NCBI RefSeq assembly: GCF_003594915.1
Contig: NZ_QZCS01000002.1
Coordinates: 124,001-188,000 of the forward strand
DNA length: 64,000 nt
Source of the DNA: Enterobacter chuandaensis
GTDB lineage: Bacteria > Pseudomonadota > Gammaproteobacteria > Enterobacterales > Enterobacteriaceae
Reading direction: 5' to 3'
Positions 1 to 8,329 of the stretch are shown here, piece by piece (the first letter of the stretch is position 1; the number at the start of each line of letters is the position of its first letter). Under the pieces are notes generated by a model. The model was not told where the DNA came from, ran no database searches, and was given only the letters and a program-made list of their open reading frames with translations. Position numbers and translations under genes: made by a program.

Positions 1-482
1 ATATTACCGGCCGTGAACCGGGTCTGGTCGGGGCGATTTTCGACGAACCAGACGTCTACTGCGGCATTATCGCTGATGGCATGCACGTTGATTACACCAA
101 TATTCGCAACGCCAAGCGGCTGAAAGGTGACAAGCTCTGCCTGGTCACCGATGCTACCGCGCCAGCAGGTGCAAATATTGAGCAGTTCATTTTTGCCGGT
201 AAAACAATATACTACCGCAACGGACTGTGTGTGGATGAAAACGGTACGCTGAGTGGCTCCTCTTTGACCATGATTGAAGGGGTGCGTAACCTGGTTGAGC
301 ATTGTGGGATTGCACTTGATGAAGTCCTGCGTATGGCCACCCTTTATCCTGCTCGCGCGATGGGCGTGGATAAACAGCTTGGCGGAATTGCACCAGGTAT
401 GGTTGCAAACCTGACGGCATTCACACACGATTATAAAATTATTAAGACCATCGTTAATGGTAACGAGGTCGTCACTGAGTAA
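1..482 (+). CDS. nagA: N-acetylglucosamine-6-phosphate deacetylase, C-terminal part
   Basis: Cytoplasmic metal-dependent amidohydrolase that converts N-acetylglucosamine-6-phosphate to glucosamine-6-phosphate and acetate in amino-sugar catabolism. The window opens inside the gene. The reading frame runs from base 3 to the TAA at 480-482, giving 159 residues of an enzyme usually about 382 long. Visible landmarks are the metal-site stretch [10 protein letters not shown] and the LVTDATAP loop carrying the catalytic Asp, followed by the typical tail ending [10 protein letters not shown]. nagC follows after 8 bases, as in the E. coli nagBACD operon. The identification is very secure; only the start is missing. 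Confidence 0.97.
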   Translation, partial: ITGREPGLVGAIFDEPDVYCGIIADGMHVDYTNIRNAKRLKGDKLCLVTDATAPAGANIEQFIFAGKTIYYRNGLCVDENGTLSGSSLTMIEGVRNLVEHCGIALDEVLRMATLYPARAMGVDKQLGGIAPGMVANLTAFTHDYKIIKTIVNGNEVVTE

Positions 483-490
483 GTAAAAGT

Positions 491-1711
491 ATGACACCAG
501 GCGGACAAGCTCAAATCGGTAATGTCGATCTCGTTAAACAACTTAACAGTGCGGCGGTATATCGTCTGATTGACCAACACGGTCCAATCTCGCGGATCCA
601 GATAGCCGAACAAAGCCAGCTTGCTCCCGCCAGCGTGACAAAAATTACCCGCCAGCTCATTGAGCGCGGTTTGATCAAAGAAGTCGATCAGCAGGCCTCC
701 ACCGGGGGCCGCCGCGCCATCTCCATTATTACCGAAACCCGTAATTTTCAGGCCATTGGCGTCCGGCTTGGTCGTCATGACACCACGCTCACGCTGTACG
801 ATCTGAGCAGCAAAGCCATTGCCGAAGAGCACTACCCGCTGCCAGAGCGCACCCAGGAGACGCTGGAACACGCGCTGCTGAATACCATCGCGCACTTTAT
901 TGAAAGCTGTCAGCGTAAAATTCGCGAACTCATCGCCATCTCCGTCATTCTGCCGGGCCTGGTCGACCCGGAAAGCGGCGTTATTCGTTACATGCCGCAT
1001 ATTCAGGTTGAGAACTGGGCGCTGGTCGACGCGCTGGAGAAACGCTTTAAGGTGACCTGTTTTGTCGGCCACGATATTCGATCTTTAGCACTGGCTGAGC
1101 ACTACTTTGGTGCGAGCCAGGACTGTGAAGACTCTATTCTGGTGCGCGTACACCGCGGTACGGGCGCAGGCATAATCTCCAATGGCCGTATTTTCATTGG
1201 TCGAAACGGTAACGTCGGCGAGATTGGCCACATTCAGGTTGAACCGCTCGGCGAACGCTGCCACTGCGGAAACTTCGGCTGCCTTGAAACCATCGCCGCC
1301 AACACGGCCATTGAACAGCGCGTTCGCCATCTGCTTGAACAGGGTTATCAAAGCCGCGTCACGCTGGACGATTGCAAGATAGCCACCATCTGCAAAGCCG
1401 CCAATAAAGGCGACGCGCTGGCCTGCGAGGTGATAGAGCAGGTAGGTCGCCATCTGGGTAAAACCATCGCCATCGCCATTAACCTGTTTAATCCGCAGAA
1501 AGTGGTGATCGCCGGAGAGATTGTTGAAGCGGAAAAGGTGCTGCTCCCCGCCATTGAAGGTTGTATTAACACCCAGGCGCTGAAAGCATTCCGCCAGAAT
1601 CTTCCGGTGGTTCGTTCAAAGCTTGACCATCGCTCGGCGATTGGCGCGTTCGCGCTGGTCAAACGCGCCATGCTCAACGGAATTCTGCTCCAGCATTTGC
1701 TGGAAAGTTGA
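491..1711 (+). CDS. nagC: NagC, ROK-family repressor of N-acetylglucosamine genes
   Basis: Transcription regulator that binds GlcNAc-6-phosphate and controls the nag regulon and, in E. coli, glmUS. The 406-aa length equals E. coli NagC. Residues about 15-65 form the winged helix-turn-helix (NSAAVYRLIDQHGPISR onward). The rest is a ROK sugar-kinase-like fold. The ROK zinc motif CHCGNFGCLE sits near residue 257, preceded by the glycine-rich GEIGHIQVEP stretch. It lies 8 bases after nagA and upstream of umpH, so it is co-transcribed with the genes whose inducer it senses. Identity is essentially certain from sequence and position. Confidence 0.97.
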   Translation: MTPGGQAQIGNVDLVKQLNSAAVYRLIDQHGPISRIQIAEQSQLAPASVTKITRQLIERGLIKEVDQQASTGGRRAISIITETRNFQAIGVRLGRHDTTLTLYDLSSKAIAEEHYPLPERTQETLEHALLNTIAHFIESCQRKIRELIAISVILPGLVDPESGVIRYMPHIQVENWALVDALEKRFKVTCFVGHDIRSLALAEHYFGASQDCEDSILVRVHRGTGAGIISNGRIFIGRNGNVGEIGHIQVEPLGERCHCGNFGCLETIAANTAIEQRVRHLLEQGYQSRVTLDDCKIATICKAANKGDALACEVIEQVGRHLGKTIAIAINLFNPQKVVIAGEIVEAEKVLLPAIEGCINTQALKAFRQNLPVVRSKLDHRSAIGAFALVKRAMLNGILLQHLLES

Positions 1712-1756
1712 TCGGACCTTATAGTAACGCCTTCTTTTTTTGATGTCGGAATGTCC

Positions 1757-2509
1757 ATGACCATTAAGAATGTAATTTGTGATATCGACGGCGTGCTGAT
1801 GCACGACAACGTTGCCGTGCCAGGTGCTGCGGAATTTCTTCACCGCATCATCGACAAAGGAATGCCACTGGTTCTACTCACGAACTACCCTTCTCAGACC
1901 GGTCAGGATCTGGCGAACCGCTTTGCCACCGCAGGCGTCGACGTGCCGGACAGCGTGTTTTATACCTCGGCAATGGCAACGGCGGATTTTCTGAAGCGTC
2001 AGGAAGGGAAAAAAGCTTACGTTGTCGGTGAAGGCGCGCTGATCCATGAGCTGTATAAAGCAGGCTTTACCATTACCGATGTGAACCCGGACTTTGTGAT
2101 CGTCGGTGAAACGCGCTCCTTTAACTGGGAGATGATGCATAAAGCAGCCTACTTTGTCGCCAGCGGCGCGCGTTTTATCGCCACCAACCCGGATACGCAC
2201 GGCCGTGGTTTCTATCCGGCCTGCGGCGCGCTCTGCGCCGGTATCGAAAAAATCTCTGGCCGCAAGCCGTTTGTTGTCGGTAAACCGAGCCCGTGGATCA
2301 TCCGCGCCGCACTGAATACGATGCAGGCGCACTCAGAAGAAACCGTCATTGTCGGCGATAATCTGCGTACGGATATTCTGGCCGGTTTCCAGGCGGGGCT
2401 TGAAACCATTCTGGTGCTGTCTGGCGTCTCTCAGCTTGATGACATTGATACGATGCCGTTCCGCCCAAGCTGGATATACCCCTCCGTCGACGAAATCGAC
2501 GTTATTTGA
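1757..2509 (+). CDS. umpH: UMP phosphatase UmpH (NagD), HAD family
   Basis: HAD-superfamily nucleotide monophosphatase, known in E. coli to prefer UMP and to form the last gene of the nag operon. The protein is 250 aa starting MTIKNVICDID. An in-frame ATG six bases upstream at 1751 is possible, but the GGA at 1747-1749 is better spaced for 1757, and this start gives the E. coli length. HAD motif I is DIDGVLM (residues 8-14), motif II the LTNYPS stretch, motif III lysine in VGKPSPW, and motif IV VGDNLRTD. A strong hairpin terminator follows directly. Confidence 0.95.
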   Translation: MTIKNVICDIDGVLMHDNVAVPGAAEFLHRIIDKGMPLVLLTNYPSQTGQDLANRFATAGVDVPDSVFYTSAMATADFLKRQEGKKAYVVGEGALIHELYKAGFTITDVNPDFVIVGETRSFNWEMMHKAAYFVASGARFIATNPDTHGRGFYPACGALCAGIEKISGRKPFVVGKPSPWIIRAALNTMQAHSEETVIVGDNLRTDILAGFQAGLETILVLSGVSQLDDIDTMPFRPSWIYPSVDEIDVI

Positions 2510-2514
2510 TACCG

Positions 2515-2539
2515 AACCACGCCTCAGGGCGTGGTTTTT
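2515..2539 (+). terminator. Rho-independent terminator of the nag operon
   Basis: A perfect 9-bp stem (AACCACGCC and its complement) with loop TCAG is followed by T residues, starting 5 bases after the umpH stop codon. It closes the nagACD transcript before asnB. Confidence 0.9.
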
Positions 2540-2759
2540 CATTTCCGCCGCCTGAAAACGTTACATCATCTAACAAAATCCGCCTTTCACTGAATAAACC
2601 TCAATAAAATCGCTATAGCCATACTCTTTTTTTAAGATTCAGCAATTACCATTGCACTTTTTACGTTTTCACCCGTAAAACGCTTGCGCCCCCTCCCCCT
2701 TTTGCGGCATTTTCATAAGCAAGCAACATCACAATGCAACAGGGTTAACGGAGAAGGTT

Positions 2760-4424
2760 ATGTGTTCAATTTTTGGCGTACTGGATATTAAAACTGATGC
2801 GGGCGAACTGCGTAAAAAGGCACTCGAATTGTCCCGCCTGATGCGCCATCGCGGCCCGGACTGGTCAGGCGTTTACGCCAGCGACAAAGCGATTCTGGCT
2901 CACGAACGTCTGTCTATTGTTGACGTCAACGCCGGTGCACAGCCGCTGTATAACGAGAAAAAAACGCACGCGCTGGCTGTTAACGGTGAAATCTATAACC
3001 ATCAGGCGCTGCGCGCCGAGTACGGCGACCGCTACGCCTTCCAGACCGGTTCTGACTGTGAAGTGATCCTGGCGCTGTATCAGGAAAAAGGTCCGGAGTT
3101 TCTCGACGATCTGCAGGGCATGTTTGCCTTCGTCCTGTACGACAGCGAAAAAGACGCCTACCTGATTGGCCGCGACCACATCGGCATTATCCCGCTGTAC
3201 ATGGGCCACGATGAACACGGCAACTTCTATGTCGCGTCCGAAATGAAAGCCCTGGTTCCGGTCTGCCGCACCATTAAAGAGTTCCCGGCAGGCAGCTATC
3301 TGTGGAGTAAAGACGGTGAAATCCGTCCGTACTATCAGCGCGACTGGTTCGATTATGACGCGGTTAAAGACAACGTGACGGATAAAGCCGAGCTGCGTCA
3401 GGCGCTGGAAGATTCCGTGAAAAGCCACCTGATGTCAGACGTCCCGTACGGCGTACTGCTCTCCGGCGGCCTGGACTCCTCCGTGATCTCCGCGATCACC
3501 AAGAAATTCGCGGCCCGCCGCGTGGAAGATCAGGAGCGTTCCGAGGCCTGGTGGCCGCAGCTGCACTCCTTTGCCGTGGGCCTGGAAGGTGCACCAGATC
3601 TGAAAGCCGCGCAGGAAGTGGCGAACCACCTCGGCACCGTGCACCATGAAATTCACTTCACCGTGCAGGAAGGTCTGGATGCGATCCGCGATGTGATCTA
3701 TCACATTGAGACCTATGACGTGACCACCATTCGCGCCTCCACGCCGATGTATCTGATGTCGCGTAAGATCAAAGCGATGGGCATCAAGATGGTGCTCTCC
3801 GGTGAAGGCTCTGACGAAGTGTTTGGCGGCTACCTGTACTTCCACAAGGCGCCGAACGCCAAAGAGCTGCACGAAGAGACCGTGCGCAAGCTGCAGGCGC
3901 TGCATATGTTTGACTGTGCACGTGCTAACAAAGCGATGTCGGCCTGGGGCGTTGAAGCGCGCGTGCCGTTCCTGGATAAGAAATTCCTCGACGTCGCGAT
4001 GCGCATCAACCCGCAGGACAAGATGTGCGGCAACGGCAAAATGGAAAAACATATCCTGCGTGAATGTTTTGAATCCTACCTGCCGGCAAGCGTGGCATGG
4101 CGTCAGAAAGAGCAGTTCTCTGATGGTGTTGGCTACAGCTGGATCGACACCCTGAAAGAGGTGGCGGCAAAACAGATTTCTGACCAGCAACTGGAAACTG
4201 CGAGCTTCCGCTTCCCGTACAACACCCCGGGCTCGAAAGAAGCGTATCTGTACCGTGAGATCTTTGAAGAGCTGTTCCCGGTTCCAAGCGCTGCCGAGTG
4301 TGTTCCTGGCGGTCCGTCAGTGGCCTGTTCCTCCGCGAAAGCCATTGAATGGGATGAATCTTTCAAGGCGATGAACGATCCATCAGGACGCGCGGTTGGC
4401 GTTCACCAGTCCGCCTACAAATAA
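2760..4424 (+). CDS. asnB: Asparagine synthetase B (glutamine-hydrolysing)
   Basis: Makes asparagine from aspartate, glutamine and ATP in the cytoplasm. It is 554 aa, the same as E. coli AsnB. It starts MCSIFGV, so Cys2 becomes the N-terminal nucleophile of the class II glutaminase domain (roughly residues 2-200). The synthetase domain has the ATP-pyrophosphatase loop LSGGLDSS near residue 235 and the GEGSDE motif near 349. The ribosome site GGAGAAGG stands just before the ATG. About 220 bases upstream hold no gene and presumably carry its promoter. A terminator follows, so it is monocistronic. Confidence 0.97.
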   Translation: MCSIFGVLDIKTDAGELRKKALELSRLMRHRGPDWSGVYASDKAILAHERLSIVDVNAGAQPLYNEKKTHALAVNGEIYNHQALRAEYGDRYAFQTGSDCEVILALYQEKGPEFLDDLQGMFAFVLYDSEKDAYLIGRDHIGIIPLYMGHDEHGNFYVASEMKALVPVCRTIKEFPAGSYLWSKDGEIRPYYQRDWFDYDAVKDNVTDKAELRQALEDSVKSHLMSDVPYGVLLSGGLDSSVISAITKKFAARRVEDQERSEAWWPQLHSFAVGLEGAPDLKAAQEVANHLGTVHHEIHFTVQEGLDAIRDVIYHIETYDVTTIRASTPMYLMSRKIKAMGIKMVLSGEGSDEVFGGYLYFHKAPNAKELHEETVRKLQALHMFDCARANKAMSAWGVEARVPFLDKKFLDVAMRINPQDKMCGNGKMEKHILRECFESYLPASVAWRQKEQFSDGVGYSWIDTLKEVAAKQISDQQLETASFRFPYNTPGSKEAYLYREIFEELFPVPSAAECVPGGPSVACSSAKAIEWDESFKAMNDPSGRAVGVHQSAYK

Positions 4425-4438
4425 TCACAACAATTTCA

Positions 4439-4467
4439 AACAGGCTCCTCAGGGGCCTGTTTTTTTT
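4439..4467 (+). terminator. Rho-independent terminator of asnB
   Basis: A 10-bp stem (AACAGGCTCC with GGGGCCTGTT, one G-T pair) around loop TCA is followed by an eight-base T run, 14 bases after the asnB stop. Confidence 0.92.
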
Positions 4468-4583
4468 GCCTCACATTTCACCACCGAAAACCGATTAATA
4501 ACCAATAATTGCCGAATATTCGGCCACGCTGTTCGCAACCTAACCAAACAGTCACATTCCGGCTATTTTCGTTGAAAAAGGTG

Positions 4584-4612
4584 TTGACGCTGCAAGGGTC
4601 TATACGCATAAT
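4584..4612 (+). promoter_or_regulatory. Promoter of the tRNA operon
   Basis: TTGACG and CATAAT are separated by exactly 17 bases. They are followed by a GC-rich discriminator (GCGCCCCGC), the arrangement typical of stringently controlled stable-RNA promoters. It lies about 40 bases before the first tRNA and no other promoter is obvious inside the cluster. Confidence 0.8.
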
Positions 4613-4650
4613 GCGCCCCGCAACGCCGATAAGGTAACGCGAAAAAAGAT

Positions 4651-4727
4651 GGCTACGTAGCTCAGTTGGTTAGAGCACATCACTCATAATGATGGGGTCA
4701 CAGGTTCGAATCCCGTCGTAGCCACCA
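4651..4727 (+). tRNA. metT: tRNA-Met (CAT), elongator
   Basis: A 77-base cloverleaf with encoded CCA end and anticodon CAT in the loop CTCATAA. It begins GGCTACG and ends CGTAGCCACCA, which pair as the acceptor stem. It is the first gene of the seven-tRNA operon and is identical to the copy at 5043-5119. The position matches E. coli metT. Confidence 0.96.
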
Positions 4728-4735
4728 TCTTTTTT

Positions 4736-4820
4736 GCGGGAGTGGCGAAATTGGTAGACGCACCAGATTTAGGTTCTGGCGCCGCAAGGTGTGCGAGTTC
4801 AAGTCTCGCCTCCCGCACCA
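4736..4820 (+). tRNA. leuW: tRNA-Leu (TAG)
   Basis: An 85-base class II tRNA with a long variable arm and encoded CCA. The acceptor stem is GCGGGAG paired with CTCCCGC, and the anticodon is TAG. It corresponds to leuW in the E. coli metT-leuW-glnUW-metU-glnVX operon. Confidence 0.95.
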
Positions 4821-4843
4821 TTCCCAGGTAAGCGTTGCACGGA

Positions 4844-4918
4844 TGGGGTATCGCCAAGCGGTAAGGCACCGGTTTTTGATACCGGCATTCCCTGGTTCGA
4901 ATCCAGGTACCCCAGCCA
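4844..4918 (+). tRNA. glnU: tRNA-Gln (TTG), first copy
   Basis: 75 bases including CCA. The acceptor stem is TGGGGTA with TACCCCA, and the anticodon is TTG in loop TTTTGAT. It is identical over its full length to the next tRNA, at 4951-5025. Confidence 0.96.
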
Positions 4919-4950
4919 TATTTCTTCGATTTTGCGGTTCTCCGCGGTAT

Positions 4951-5025
4951 TGGGGTATCGCCAAGCGGTAAGGCACCGGTTTTTGATACCGGCATTCCCT
5001 GGTTCGAATCCAGGTACCCCAGCCA
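4951..5025 (+). tRNA. glnW: tRNA-Gln (TTG), second copy
   Basis: 75 bases including CCA, a perfect duplicate of the tRNA at 4844-4918 with anticodon TTG. The 32-base spacer between the copies is unrelated to the other spacers of the operon. Confidence 0.96.
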
Positions 5026-5042
5026 TCGAAGATTGCAGTACT

Positions 5043-5119
5043 GGCTACGTAGCTCAGTTGGTTAGAGCACATCACTCATAATGATGGGGTCACAGGTTCG
5101 AATCCCGTCGTAGCCACCA
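5043..5119 (+). tRNA. metU: tRNA-Met (CAT), second elongator copy
   Basis: 77 bases including CCA and identical to the copy at 4651-4727. It is the fifth gene of the operon. Confidence 0.96.
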
Positions 5120-5158
5120 AATTGAGATTATCGATTTGTTTCGGTAATAAAAAATTGT

Positions 5159-5233
5159 TGGGGTATCGCCAAGCGGTAAGGCACCGGATTCTGATTCCGG
5201 CATTCCGAGGTTCGAATCCTCGTACCCCAGCCA
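5159..5233 (+). tRNA. glnV: tRNA-Gln (CTG), standard form
   Basis: 75 bases including CCA with anticodon CTG in loop TTCTGAT. The anticodon stem is CCGGA/TCCGG and the T stem CGAGG/CCTCG. It has the same sequence as the E. coli CTG isoacceptor as I recall it. Confidence 0.95.
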
Positions 5234-5269
5234 ATTTAAAAAGTCGTTAAGCAGTCTGTTTAACGCAAT

Positions 5270-5344
5270 TGGGGTGTCGCCAAGCGGTAAGGCTCTGGTT
5301 TCTGATACCAGCATTCCGGGGTTCGAATCCCTGCACCCCAGCCA
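5270..5344 (+). tRNA. glnX: tRNA-Gln (CTG), diverged second copy
   Basis: 75 bases including CCA with anticodon CTG. It differs from the preceding CTG copy in three arms: acceptor (TGGGGTG/CACCCCA), anticodon stem (CTGGT/ACCAG) and T stem (CGGGG/CCCTG, one G-T pair). Each change is matched by compensation on the other strand, so the fold is kept. In E. coli K-12 glnV and glnX are, as I recall, identical. Confidence 0.93.
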
Positions 5345-5357
5345 CTTAAAACAAACA

Positions 5358-5379
5358 AGCCCGCTCTGCGGGCTTTTTT
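5358..5379 (+). terminator. Terminator of the tRNA operon
   Basis: A 7-bp perfect stem AGCCCGC/GCGGGCT with loop TCT is followed by a T run, 14 bases after the last tRNA. Confidence 0.92.
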
Positions 5380-5389
5380 GTGCCTGATG

Positions 5390-5422
5390 CCCTCACCCTA
5401 ACCCTCTCCCACGGGGAGAGGG
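5390..5422. repeat. CCCTCACCC-type intergenic repeat, copy 1
   Basis: CCCTCACCCTAA is followed by a perfect hairpin CCCTCTCCC-ACG-GGGAGAGGG. It lies between the tRNA operon terminator and the 3' end of ubiF. The same element recurs at 12354-12466, 17032-17064 and 55036-55070, always just behind the ends of genes. Confidence 0.85.
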
Positions 5423-5430
5423 AATAAAGA

Positions 5431-6606
5431 TTAGAGTCCGAGGGCGTATTTCAGGGCCTGGCGTTTCAAACCACCGGCACGTTCCGCTGCCATCAATCCA
5501 ATATTACGCAGAATGCGCACCGGAGCCAGGTCATTGCTGAACCCGGCATAGAACAGATCCATCCCCGACTGCATGATGAAGTTATCCGCCATACGGCGCG
5601 TCTGATAGCGCTTCAGCACCTGATGGCTGGCCCAGGCTTCCGCATGAGCGCGTGCGTTGCCCAGCACGTCCAGTAACGCATCGACGTCACGGTATCCAAG
5701 GTTGACTCCCTGCCCCGCCAGCGGGTGGATGGTGTGTGCCGCATCGCCCACCAGCGCCAGCCCTTCTCGGGCATACTGCAGAGCATGACGGCGCGTGAGC
5801 GGGAATGCCCCTGCGGTGACCGGCGTCACGTTGCCAAGGCGGCTCGGGAAGTGCTGCAGGATTTCCCGCTGCAATTGTTCCATACTCAGCCCCTGCAGCT
5901 GGCGAATGCGCGCTGGCTTGTCGTACCACACCAGCGACGCCCAGTTATCGAAGAGCGGTAAAAACGCGTGCGGGCCGTTCGGGGTAAAATGCTGCCAGGT
6001 GCTGTCGCCCGGCGCGTTCTCGCACTGGACGGTAATCAGCATGCAGGACTGCTGGTACTGCCAGGCATGAACGCCAATTCCCGCCATCTGTCTGACCTGC
6101 GAATTAGCACCATCAGCCCCTACCACCAGCTTTACGGCCAGCTCATCGCCATTGTCCAGCGTCAGAACATAGCCGCCGTCATGGCGATGCAGTGCCTTAA
6201 GTGACGCAGGCATACGCAGCGTCACCTTCGGGTGTGCCTCCAGCGCCTGCCAGAGCGCCAGCTGGAGCACGTTATTTTCCACCATATAGCCCAGTCGCGG
6301 CAGCTTCAGCTCGGCGGCATCAAACGACACGTGGGCATTTTCCCACTCCCAGGTTTCAAGGCGGCTGTAAGGGTGCGCGCGCATCGCCTGCACCGATTCC
6401 CAGACGCCCAGGCCGCGCAGCAGATCGACGGACGCCGCGCTGATGGCGGAAATGCGCACGTCCGGTTTGCTGGCGGGATCGAATGCCGGCGGTGCCGACT
6501 GCTCAATTACCGTTACCTCAAATCCCTGCTTCGCCAGCCCCAGCGCCAGCGCGCCGCCGACCATACCGCCGCCGACAACGGCAACTTCGGTGTGTTGGAG
6601 TGTCAT
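5431..6606 (-). CDS. ubiF: 3-demethoxyubiquinol 3-hydroxylase UbiF
   Basis: Flavin-dependent monooxygenase that carries out a ring hydroxylation in aerobic ubiquinone synthesis. It has the FAD-binding [12 protein letters not shown] near the N terminus and the second FAD motif [18 protein letters not shown] around residue 285. The ATG at 6606 gives 391 aa, matching E. coli. A TTG two codons upstream is in frame but has poorer spacing from AAGGA. It is transcribed towards the tRNA operon and diverges from miaB across about 135 bases that must hold both promoters. Confidence 0.95.
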   Translation of the reverse strand: MTLQHTEVAVVGGGMVGGALALGLAKQGFEVTVIEQSAPPAFDPASKPDVRISAISAASVDLLRGLGVWESVQAMRAHPYSRLETWEWENAHVSFDAAELKLPRLGYMVENNVLQLALWQALEAHPKVTLRMPASLKALHRHDGGYVLTLDNGDELAVKLVVGADGANSQVRQMAGIGVHAWQYQQSCMLITVQCENAPGDSTWQHFTPNGPHAFLPLFDNWASLVWYDKPARIRQLQGLSMEQLQREILQHFPSRLGNVTPVTAGAFPLTRRHALQYAREGLALVGDAAHTIHPLAGQGVNLGYRDVDALLDVLGNARAHAEAWASHQVLKRYQTRRMADNFIMQSGMDLFYAGFSNDLAPVRILRNIGLMAAERAGGLKRQALKYALGL

Positions 6607-6741
6607 GGTCAATTTTCCTTATTGGAGAATCCTTTAAGTTTACCGGATTTTTGCGGTCCTGAGACACATAACCTTCATACTGGTCACAACCCCACCAAAG
6701 CATTACAATACGCGGCTTGCAATCCTGAGCTGAGCAAGTCG

Positions 6742-8166
6742 ATGACTAAAAAACTCCATATAAAAACCTGGGGCTGTCAGATGAACGAATATGATTCATC
6801 CAAGATGGCCGATCTGCTGGATACCACCCACGGATACCAGCTGACTGAAAATGCGAAAGAAGCCGATGTGCTGCTGCTGAACACCTGTTCAATTCGTGAA
6901 AAAGCACAGGAAAAAGTCTTTCATGTGTTAGGCCGCTGGAAGCTTCTGAAACGGAAAAATCCGGACCTGATCATCGGTGTCGGTGGCTGCGTCGCGTCGC
7001 AGGAAGGTAAGCTTATCCGCCAGAGAGCCCCGTATGTGGATATCGTCTTTGGCCCTCAGACCCTGCACCGCCTGCCGGAGATGATCAATCAGGTTCGCGG
7101 CAACCGTAGCCCGGTCGTTGACGTCAGCTTCCCGGAGATCGAAAAGTTTGACCGTCTGCCAGAGCCGCGCGCCGATGGCCCGACCGCCTTCGTCTCGATC
7201 ATGGAAGGCTGCAACAAATACTGTACTTACTGCGTGGTGCCCTACACCCGCGGTGAAGAGGTCAGCCGTCCGGCGGATGACATTCTGTTTGAAATCGCGC
7301 AGCTTGCCGCGCAGGGCGTTCGCGAAGTGAACCTGCTGGGCCAGAACGTGAACGCGTGGCGCGGCGAGAACTATGACGGCACCACCGGCAGCTTTGCCGA
7401 ACTGCTGCGCCTGGTGGCCGCGATTGACGGCATCGACCGCATTCGCTTTACCACCAGCCATCCGATGGAGTTTACCGACGACATCATTGACGTGTATCGC
7501 GATACCCCTGAGCTGGTGAGCTTCCTGCACCTGCCGATTCAGTGCGGCTCTGACCGCGTGCTGAACCTGATGGGCCGCCCGCATACGGTACTGGAGTACA
7601 AATCCACCATCCGCAAGCTGCGTGAAGCGCGCCCGGATATTCAAATTAGCTCAGACTTTATCGTCGGCTTCCCTGGCGAAACCGCTGATGACTTCGAGCG
7701 CACCATGAAGCTCATCGGTGAAGTGAATTTCGACGTCAGCTACAGCTTCATCTTCTCAGCGCGTCCTGGCACGCCTGCGGCCGACATGGTTGACGATGTG
7801 CCGGAAGAGGAGAAAAAGCAGCGTCTGTATATTCTGCAGGAGCGCATCAACCAGCAGGCCAACGCCTGGAGCCGCCGTATGCTCGGCACCGTTCAGCGCA
7901 TTCTGGTGGAAGGTACCTCCCGTAAAAGCATCATGGAACTGTCCGGTCGAACCGAAAATAACCGCGTGGTGAACTTCGAAGGCACGCCGGACATGATCGG
8001 TAAATTTGTGGACGTCGAGATTGTCGAAGTGCTCACCAACTCGCTGCGCGCGAAGGTGGTACGCACCGAGGACGAAATGGGCCTGCGCATTGCCGAGACG
8101 CCTGAATCCGTTATCTCTCGCACCCGCAAAGTCAACGACTCTGGTGTGGGTATCTACCAGCCGTGA
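6742..8166 (+). CDS. miaB: MiaB, tRNA-2-methylthio-N6-isopentenyladenosine synthase
   Basis: Radical-SAM methylthiotransferase that modifies A37 of tRNAs reading U-starting codons. 474 aa starting [15 protein letters not shown], the same as E. coli; the frame stays open upstream but that part does not belong to the family. The N-terminal cluster cysteines include C12, the LLNTCS cysteine and the VGGC cysteine. The radical SAM motif CNKYCTYC is near residues 157-164. A TRAM domain forms the C-terminal 70 residues. One oddity is that the usual PVQSGSD reads PIQCGSD here, adding a cysteine in the radical-SAM domain. Confidence 0.96.
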   Translation: MTKKLHIKTWGCQMNEYDSSKMADLLDTTHGYQLTENAKEADVLLLNTCSIREKAQEKVFHVLGRWKLLKRKNPDLIIGVGGCVASQEGKLIRQRAPYVDIVFGPQTLHRLPEMINQVRGNRSPVVDVSFPEIEKFDRLPEPRADGPTAFVSIMEGCNKYCTYCVVPYTRGEEVSRPADDILFEIAQLAAQGVREVNLLGQNVNAWRGENYDGTTGSFAELLRLVAAIDGIDRIRFTTSHPMEFTDDIIDVYRDTPELVSFLHLPIQCGSDRVLNLMGRPHTVLEYKSTIRKLREARPDIQISSDFIVGFPGETADDFERTMKLIGEVNFDVSYSFIFSARPGTPAADMVDDVPEEEKKQRLYILQERINQQANAWSRRMLGTVQRILVEGTSRKSIMELSGRTENNRVVNFEGTPDMIGKFVDVEIVEVLTNSLRAKVVRTEDEMGLRIAETPESVISRTRKVNDSGVGIYQP

Positions 8167-8172
8167 TCCTTC

Positions 8173-8200
8173 AGGCCTGCCTGTCCGGCAGGCCTTGTAT
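8173..8200 (+). terminator. Hairpin behind miaB, weak terminator
   Basis: A perfect 9-bp stem AGGCCTGCC/GGCAGGCCT with loop TGTCC is followed by TGTATTT rather than a pure T run. It lies six bases after the miaB stop. Termination is probably incomplete. Its right arm touches the candidate sigma-32 promoter of ybeZ. Confidence 0.6.
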
Positions 8201-8222
8201 TTCCTCTCATCGTCCCCAATAT
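8194..8222 (+). promoter_or_regulatory. Candidate sigma-32 promoter for ybeZYX-lnt
   Basis: CTTGTAT at 8194-8200 and CCCCAATAT at 8214-8222 are separated by 13 bases. This resembles the heat-shock consensus CTTGAAA-N13-CCCCATNT. The E. coli ybeZYX operon is known to be heat-shock inducible through sigma-32, which supports the reading. The start site itself cannot be seen. Confidence 0.6.
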
Positions 8223-8329
8223 CTACCGCAACGCTTGCGCCTTTATTCTGTGGCGTGAATAATTTCGGTAATGACCGTTTTATTACGCCGTGTGGCGGCG
8301 AGTCAGTTAACTACTCAAAGAGGAACAGT

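Noticed and set aside
4684-5314. Several overlapping 60-125-residue frames on both strands
   Set aside because: They lie within the tRNA genes and repeat because the tRNAs repeat.
8006-8329. Extended YbeZ overlapping miaB
   Set aside because: This stretch is out of frame with miaB and carries no PhoH-family sequence. The TTG at 8330 has a well-placed ribosome site.
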